Source: Patellaria atrata CBS 101060
Lineage: Eukaryota; Ascomycota; Dothideomycetes; Patellariales; Patellariaceae
Assembly: GCA_010093705.1 (NCBI GenBank)
Contig: MU006097.1
Span: 81,587 to 145,586 of the forward strand
Direction of reading: 5' to 3'
DNA length: 64,000 nucleotides
Shown here piece by piece: positions 58,260-64,000 of the stretch. The notes under the pieces were generated by a model. It worked only from the letters and a program-made list of their open reading frames with translations, was not told where the DNA came from and made no database searches. The position numbers and the translations under genes were made by a program. The number at the start of each line of letters is the position of its first letter. The stretch's first letter is position 1.

Positions 58260-59835
58260 ATGGACCCGGTCAATGCGGCCAACTTTCCAGGCTTCTTCCT
58301 CACTTTAGAGGAGGCATTGCGAAGGATGAGCTCAAAATCTGCGGTAAGCTCTCGATGAATCTTCCAAGTTCACATTTTTCCATCCACATGCTCCAGTTCC
58401 CAACACATCATGTCGGACAAACTATCTCGCCCTCAATACGGCGCTCTTGATAGAAGCACTGACTAAACTGCATGATGCATCACAGAAGACCTCGACACCG
58501 TCTAGGCGAACCCAGCGGCCTAATTGCACCCATACAACAATGGAGCGTACCTACGGTAATCATCAGTGCCTACTTTGCGGGGCCAGACCACAGTTAGGCT
58601 GGGTCTACGCGTGCACGCAAGATCGTACTGCTGCAGAAACACCTGGCAGTACGACTGCTGCGACTCCCAGCGCCTCAGATTTATGCGGCAAGTCCATTTT
58701 GCGTGTGAACCTTGAAAAAGCTGGCTTGAGCGAATCTTTAATCCTTCAGGCGGAAGCTGGATGTTACACGGAAGAGCAAATTACTCAGCTTAGACACCAG
58801 AAAGCGCAAGTCAAGGCTCAGATTATTGCTGTCAGTATCGTGGAGGGCTCAGCGAACGAGTCATACCAATATCGAGATGTCACTTCTTCGTTGATCGCCC
58901 AACATGGAGCATCAATTACTGGTCAACCCGCACAATTGCCGTCGCCACCGTCAAGTCCGGAACGATCCACCCCGAAGAAGAATAAACGCAAGTCCAGTCC
59001 ATTATCCTGTAACTTCCGTTGTTGTCACAACTGCCGTCCTTACTACCGTGACCGAATCTACTCATCCTTTGACGCCGTCTTTGCTAACGAAGTTCCCCCA
59101 CTTACGCATACACAATTGCAAACACTTCCCGTTCAACCAGCAGAAATTGTTGCCAACTTAGGTCTACGAACTACTTACCCGAATTCTAGCGACGAACTTG
59201 ACGCATCTATAACCACGGATTCTATGTCGTATGATACCCCATCGAACACATCATCCGAGGAGGAAGTTATCCGTCAATCCATCCAGACAGCAGAAAAAAT
59301 GTATAGTTTACGACGTAGCGAAAGTAGCGGTGGCAGTGGTAGACCTGGAGGCGAGACACCGATTGGAGAAGGTGCCTCAGGATTACGCACACGACTCAAG
59401 AAGGCATTCCAAAACGCTATTCGCCCAACTAGAGAGAGCTCAAGCGATGGATCAAGTATCACACTTCCACTTCCTGGTACAAGCAAGATGCGGGACATGT
59501 CGGAGGGAACCGATGAATTTGATTTAGGATCTATCAGACGTAGGCTTAGGGGAGAGAAATCAAAGAAGACCAAATACAACTCTGCCAATAGAAGCGGGCC
59601 TGTAGAGGCTCGCTCAAGCACCACTTGGGATGGACTAAACGGGACAATGATTGAGGGACCATACAAAGGGGAGATTGCTGTGTCGTTGACTGAGAACGGG
59701 ACTATGCTACCAATGGAGCACAGCGAACCAGATGCGGTTTCCGAGGCTGGCAGCGAGATTGAAGTCCAAGGAGGACTGGCTCTAACAGAGGAGGCGGTAG
59801 AGATGCATACACCTGATATCATCACACAAGGTTGA
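58260..59835 (+). CDS. Unknown Cys-rich fungal protein, 5' end uncertain
   Basis: The main frame is open from about 58398 to 59835 and clearly coding. It contains NYLALNTALLIEALTKLHDA, a first Cys cluster CLLCGARPQLGWVYACTQD, LRVNLEKAGLSESLILQAEA, and a second Cys cluster CNFRCCHNCRPYYRDRIYSS followed by FDAVFANEVPPL. The rest is Ser-rich and disordered, with a basic helix TRLKKAFQNAIRP. The CxxC pairs could bind zinc. Upstream, ATG 58260 opens NFPGFFLTLEEALRRMSSKS and ends at a good donor (58344). The natural 53-nt intron 58344-58396, however, joins out of frame by one base. Either another join is used or the reference has an indel there. I do not recognise a named family. Confidence 0.72.
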
Positions 59836-60491
59836 AGATTATCACAGCTGGAGAAGAGTCAAAACACTATCTCGGAAGATTCAAAAATAGTAGTAACGTT
59901 CTACGCCTGTGAATAGGATGGAATATTTTCTGAGGTCGATACGCTCATTCGAATGGAGGCGGAAATGAGAAAGGTCAACAACAACGAGTCCAACATGTAT
60001 TACGTACGATGATAGAACTAGCCCGATAGATGGATTCTCACCTGCCACATGATCATAGTCGGCTATATCAGCAAACACCTCAACGAATGGATGAATACTC
60101 GCAAGTCACACTATCACCGCCCTAATACTGCGAAAATGTGTAATAAAATCCCTGTCTTTACTGCATTTGGTTCTACTTCTTTTCGAATCCGTCTTGCTAA
60201 GCATTGGGATTTACAAAGTTATTTGATATTAGGCTGAGGAGCAGAAAATCATGAACAACGAGTGGTTCGAATCAGCATGTTCAGGAGTGGAATACTGTAC
60301 TTAATGACCTTTATATACACACGTTTGACGTCTAATTTGTCTTTGTGAAATTTCCTCCTAAGGTTTAGTTGCAACCTCACGGTCTTGGCATGCGTTTTGT
60401 TCGTCGCCACATCCCGTCAGAGCTTGAAGCTTTAACTTACAACCTCAACTTTGAACAGCTTATTCATAAAGAGGTTTACACCTCAGTCAAG
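59836..60491. other. Spacer upstream of PRP19
   Basis: 3' UTR of the preceding gene and PRP19 promoter. Only short compositionally poor ORFs. Confidence 0.5.
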
Positions 60492-62131
60492 ATGTTGTGC
60501 GCAAGTGAGTCTATACTATAATAGGAATCATATTTACAATTCAAAGCTAATGATCAAATACAGTCTCCGGGGAAGCTCCAGAAGTCCCAGTCGCTTCGCG
60601 CAAGAGTGGTCAGTCACATATCATTCGTGTCGCGTCCAGTATCTAATACGGCCTATAGGAAATGTTTTCGAAAAGCGCCTCATTGAAGCTTATATTGCAG
60701 AGCATGGCACAGATCCGGTCAACGGCGAAGAACTATCAATTGAGGACCTCGTTGAACTTAAAACTGCTCGGGTTGTGCGGCCGCGACCCCCGACGATGAC
60801 CTCTATACCATCACTTCTCTCTGCATTTCAGAATGAGTGGGATGCGCTAGCACTGGAGACATACACTTTGAAGCAGCAATTGGCACAAACACGGCAGGAA
60901 CTGAGCACAGCTTTATATCAACATGACGCCGCAGTAAGAGTGATCGCCAGGGTGGTCAAAGAACGTGATGAGGCTCGGGACGCCTTGTCGAAGATCACCA
61001 TCAGCGCTGGGAGCGGGGCCTCGAATGGGGACGCGATGCAGGTAGACGGTGCATCTTTACCTGATGCTCTTGTGGAAAAGATTGATGAAACACACTTGAG
61101 GTATGTCACTTGGCGCGCTATTCTGGTATGAGATTTCTAAATAGAGATAGGTTGTCGAGCACAAGGAGAAAACGACCGGTCCCTGAGGACTGGGCAACTG
61201 AAGAAAATATTCAATCGTTCGAATCTACTCTTACCACTGATCCCGTCGCCCCTGGAAGTAGGACACTAGCCTTGAATCAAGCTGGGGACATGGCCCTTCT
61301 TGGCGGCGAAGAAGGATCGGCTACGCTATATTCCCTTCCACAAAAGGCGGTCACAGGAACTTTGGATCTGGAAAAGGGTATTGCTACAGATGGGCTCTGG
61401 TGGAATGATCGACAAGTTGTAGCAACCTCAACAGGTGCTGTCAAAGTCTTTGAGGATGTCAAAGAGATCGCTCAGCTGGGGTCGCATGCTGGTGCTGCGA
61501 CAGCTGTTTCATTACATCCTTGTGGAGACCTTTTGGCGTCTACAGGTGTAGACAAATCGTATATGCTATATGACCTAAGTACTATGAAAGTAGTATCTCA
61601 CATATTCACAGAAACAGGTCTGTTTCGGCCAAGAACATCGTTACAAGGATTTTTACTAATATCTTTATAGAATTGACTTGTGGCGAGTTTCATCCAGATG
61701 GACATCTCTTTGCAGCTGGTGGCCGCAACGGTGAAATCAAAGTCTTTGACGTCAAAACAGGACAAAACGTTGCGAACTTTGATGCAGAAGGTCCAGTCCA
61801 AGCGTTTTCCTTTTCTGAAAATGGTACTTGGTTTGCGGTGGCTACCAAGGGGGAAACCAGCGTGCAGATATGGGATATACGCAAATCAAAGATCAATCAG
61901 ATAGATGTGGGCACTTCGGTAAATGATCTCAAATGGGACTACACGGCCCGATTTCTTGCTGCTGCTGGGTCGGGATCGGTGGCGGTCTTGCAGTACACGA
62001 AGGCTTCGAAGAGTTGGTCGGAGCCGATTAGAAAGGCAGTATCTGCAAACGCGTTGCATTGGGGAGTAAATGCCAAATCTTTGGTGTTACTTGAGTCCAG
62101 CGGGTCTCTTAACGTGTTGAGCTCGTTTTAA
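60492..62131 (+). CDS. PRP19: Pre-mRNA-processing factor 19 (U-box ubiquitin ligase)
   Basis: Core of the NineTeen complex; it ubiquitinates Prp3/Prp4-type substrates during spliceosome activation. Five exons: 60492-60504, 60564-60608, 60659-61100, 61151-61617 and 61671-62131; introns 59, 50, 50 and 53 nt, all phase-consistent; 475 aa. The first exon is 13 nt (MLCA+1). U-box at about 1-60: MLCAISGEAPEVPVASRKSG, NVFEKRLIEAYIAEHGTDPV. Tetramerisation coiled coil at about 90-150 (FQNEWDALALETYTLKQQLA...ERDEARDAL). The WD40 propeller starts about residue 210 (LALNQAGDMALLGGEEGSAT; AVSLHPCGDLLASTGVDKSY; CGEFHPDGHLFAAGGRNGEI; SVQIWDIRKS). Every exon has strong family similarity. Confidence 0.97.
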
Positions 62132-63155
62132 AAAGGATGTATGAGATTACAGTTTATTTCTTTGGGCTTTTGCAGGGCATTTCGATAATGTACTATATTT
62201 CTTTTGGTGAGATCAAACCAGCGTTGTGCATGTATGTTTCGTTTGCCAGTGGCAGATACCGACTGGTAGGTTGGATCTCCAGAGAAATAGAGAATGAGAA
62301 TGAGAATGTTTGAGACGGTAATAGTGATAATTTGTTCACATCGGTGATATGGTTCCTAGAGGTAAAGTCCGGGTTGTGTTTGATGTCGGAGAGCGCTTGC
62401 ATCCGGCAAAGTTCACATGCTGAACCTATTGCTGTTAGCGCCGCGCCCGATTGTTTCTGGATGGTAAACACGAGGTCAGTTCGGATTACTCTTGAAATTG
62501 GTTTCCCCATGCCCTTTGTGAAATTGGCCACGACGGCAGTCTGCTAAAGAGAAGCGTTGACCCGGACGAGGAGGATGAATGTCGACATCAACAACAAGAA
62601 TAATGGAAAGCCGTACTCCTATTAGTCAGTGCTCCGCTCCGAAGCGGGAGCGACTTCGAGGAAGGTTTTTGTCCTTGTCATGTTCACACTCCCACGTGGT
62701 TCACAAAATAATTGATACACCAAAATTCAACTATATTCTAGCTACGATAAGTTTGCAGTAACACGAGATAAAATAAATATCTTTCCAAAAGAACGGTTAG
62801 AGCTGCTTATACTCTATACTATCTAGCTTTCAGATTTTTAAAATGTTATGTTGTCGTAAACCTATCGCGACGCGAAATCACCGACTTTTGTAAAGTTGGT
62901 CGATTTTGGTGAGGCGAGGGCCTTTTGGTGTATCAAATATTTTGTGAACCACGTGACTCCTTTGGTCAATCGGTAGCAGAACCTCTACCTTTAATCTGCT
63001 CTACCGCCAACCGTTCGCCAACGCCTCCTCACACTTCCACCGCTCCACCGCACCACAACGAACTCACTGCTTTTCCTTCAACCTCTACCTTTTCTTTTCT
63101 TTACATTATCTCCTTCTTACCCCCTTTCCCCTCTCAAGAGAAGTGCAATCCGGTT
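62132..63155. other. Spacer 3' of PRP19
   Basis: Contains the doubtful minus ORF at 62193-62510 (separate entry), an imperfect inverted repeat at 62875-62906 (AAATCACCGACTTT against AAAGTTGGTCGATTT), and a pyrimidine-rich leader for the last gene. Confidence 0.45.
62193..62510 (-). CDS. Doubtful small protein antisense to the PRP19 3' side
   Basis: A 105-codon frame from the ATG at 62510; the frame stays open upstream to a possible acceptor (ctctttag at 62544-62551), where it would read QTAVVANFTKG. The segment MGKPISRVIRTDLVFTIQKQ, SGAALTAIGSACELCRMQAL and SDIKHNPDFTSRN has amphipathic, protein-like composition. No donor exon was found upstream and no family is recognised; the C-terminal third is low in complexity. 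It could be a small mitochondrial or nuclear protein, or antisense noise. Confidence 0.28.
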   Translation of the reverse strand: MGKPISRVIRTDLVFTIQKQSGAALTAIGSACELCRMQALSDIKHNPDFTSRNHITDVNKLSLLPSQTFSFSFSISLEIQPTSRYLPLANETYMHNAGLISPKEI

Positions 63156-64000
63156 ATGGAACGGCACCACCATAGAGGAGACTATCATCCATTCAAGGTA
63201 CGTTATTCCTCACCCTCAGTCCTCTCCAGCAACGGATTAAGAAGAATGTTGTACAACTCTCGCTACAACGTAACCTTCATTGACGGTTATCGACTTGGTT
63301 TCCTCACAGAGAACATACGACGACATGGAGCGCTATAATGACCACTCCCACCGCGGCTCCTCGACACTTCCCTTCTACGCATCACGGAGCCCGTCCGTTA
63401 CCGGCACGTCTAGGTTGATGCCTGAATCACGCCCTCCACAACATTCTTTTCGACTGCAATTACCTCCTCTACCTGGTCAACCCAGCTACAGAGACCAACC
63501 GCTTCCTTTCCAATCGCATGAAAATTCCGGTTTCAACATGGAAAACACTCGACCACCTACTGCACAGTCTGGCGTTGAAGCAGCTACAATCATCGACCTT
63601 ACAAGTGATTCGGAGGACCAACCTGAATCTATACGTACTCCGTCCATATCTCGGGGGAACCACTTCGCTCGCGTGCCTGGACTGCCTCGTTACCACAGAG
63701 AAATCATAGATCTTTCGGAAGATACGCCGCCCAATCGTGCGCCTTCAGAAGCGGAACCGCAGCAAATACCACCATCGAGCCCGGATATCCAGTTTATAGC
63801 CTCACGCCCACGAAGCGTACCCCGCAACAACCCTCGAGAAGACCATTTCATGTTTACTTTCCCCAACGATGACGACGACAACGATCTCGAAGGATTAGTC
63901 GGCAATATTGGGCATGGTTATGCGAATAGGAATGGTGGCGGGCTCCCCACAGGGTTTGACGCTCGAACGGTCTACGACAGGAGTGTACGCATGAGCCGTC
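63156..64000 (+). CDS. 5' part of a protein with two SUMO-interaction motifs (possible STUbL RING ligase)
   Basis: Partial gene running off the right edge. Exon 1 63156-63197 (MERHHHRGDYHPFK), intron 63198-63309 (112 nt), then exon 2 is open from 63310 to the window end with no stop, about 244 codons in total. Two SUMO-interaction motifs are visible: TIIDLTSDSED and EIIDLSEDTP, each a hydrophobic core flanked by acidic residues. They are followed by SSPDIQFIASRPR and an acidic stretch NDDDDNDL. This arrangement (tandem SIMs, then the SPDIQF segment) resembles fungal RING-finger proteins of the Slx8/RNF4 type, which ubiquitinate SUMO-modified targets. No RING is seen because the gene continues beyond 64000. 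Coding is confident, the family is inference. Confidence 0.78.

Overview
The window is nuclear DNA of a filamentous ascomycete (Pezizomycotina). Protein genes are separated by spacers of a few hundred bases to 4.5 kb. They are cut by many short GT-AG introns, mostly 48-60 nt with CTRAY-type branch points, and the recognisable proteins are fungal: Ste50, Dnf3, Vac8, Ase1, Mub1/SamB and the Dug3 amidotransferase. I cannot place it more precisely. Most recognised genes only read through once spliced, so I worked out exon joins by hand and checked that reading phase is conserved; junctions are given in each entry.

Layout. 0-6 kb: STE50 MAPK adaptor (-), a small conserved-looking unknown (+), ribosomal protein S29 (-) divergent from a small unknown gene (+). 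6.2-6.3 kb: a GC-rich hairpin cluster with tRNA-like A and B boxes and a T16 run on the minus strand. 7-17 kb: a DUF4211 protein (-), a phosducin-like Gbeta-gamma chaperone (-), the heterotrimeric G protein beta subunit (-) and an ADAL-type (N6-methyl-)AMP deaminase (+). 19-27 kb: a 1,666-residue Dnf3-type P4 flippase (-) and the MYND protein SamB/Mub1 (-). 29-38 kb: a CorA-like transporter (+), DUG3 (-), MRT4 (+) and ASE1 (+). 38-48 kb is gene-poor, with one supported unknown gene at 42.5 kb. 48-64 kb: a large proline-rich repeat protein (+), a Ser/Thr kinase (-), VAC8 (+), an unknown Cys-rich protein (+), the PRP19 spliceosomal ubiquitin ligase (+), and at the right edge the 5' part of a gene with two SUMO-interaction motifs (+).

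Functional links. STE50, the phosducin-like protein and Gbeta act in the same pheromone/nutrient G-protein-MAPK axis and sit on one strand within 14.4 kb; the chaperone and its client Gbeta are immediate neighbours. The other genes are ordinary housekeeping genes with no evident common pathway.

I saw no rRNA, canonical tRNA, CRISPR array, recognisable transposon, LTR element or biosynthetic cluster. I did not find a new multi-gene system. The best candidates for something undescribed are the Pol III-like structured locus at 6.2-6.3 kb and the PLP-Gbeta linkage.
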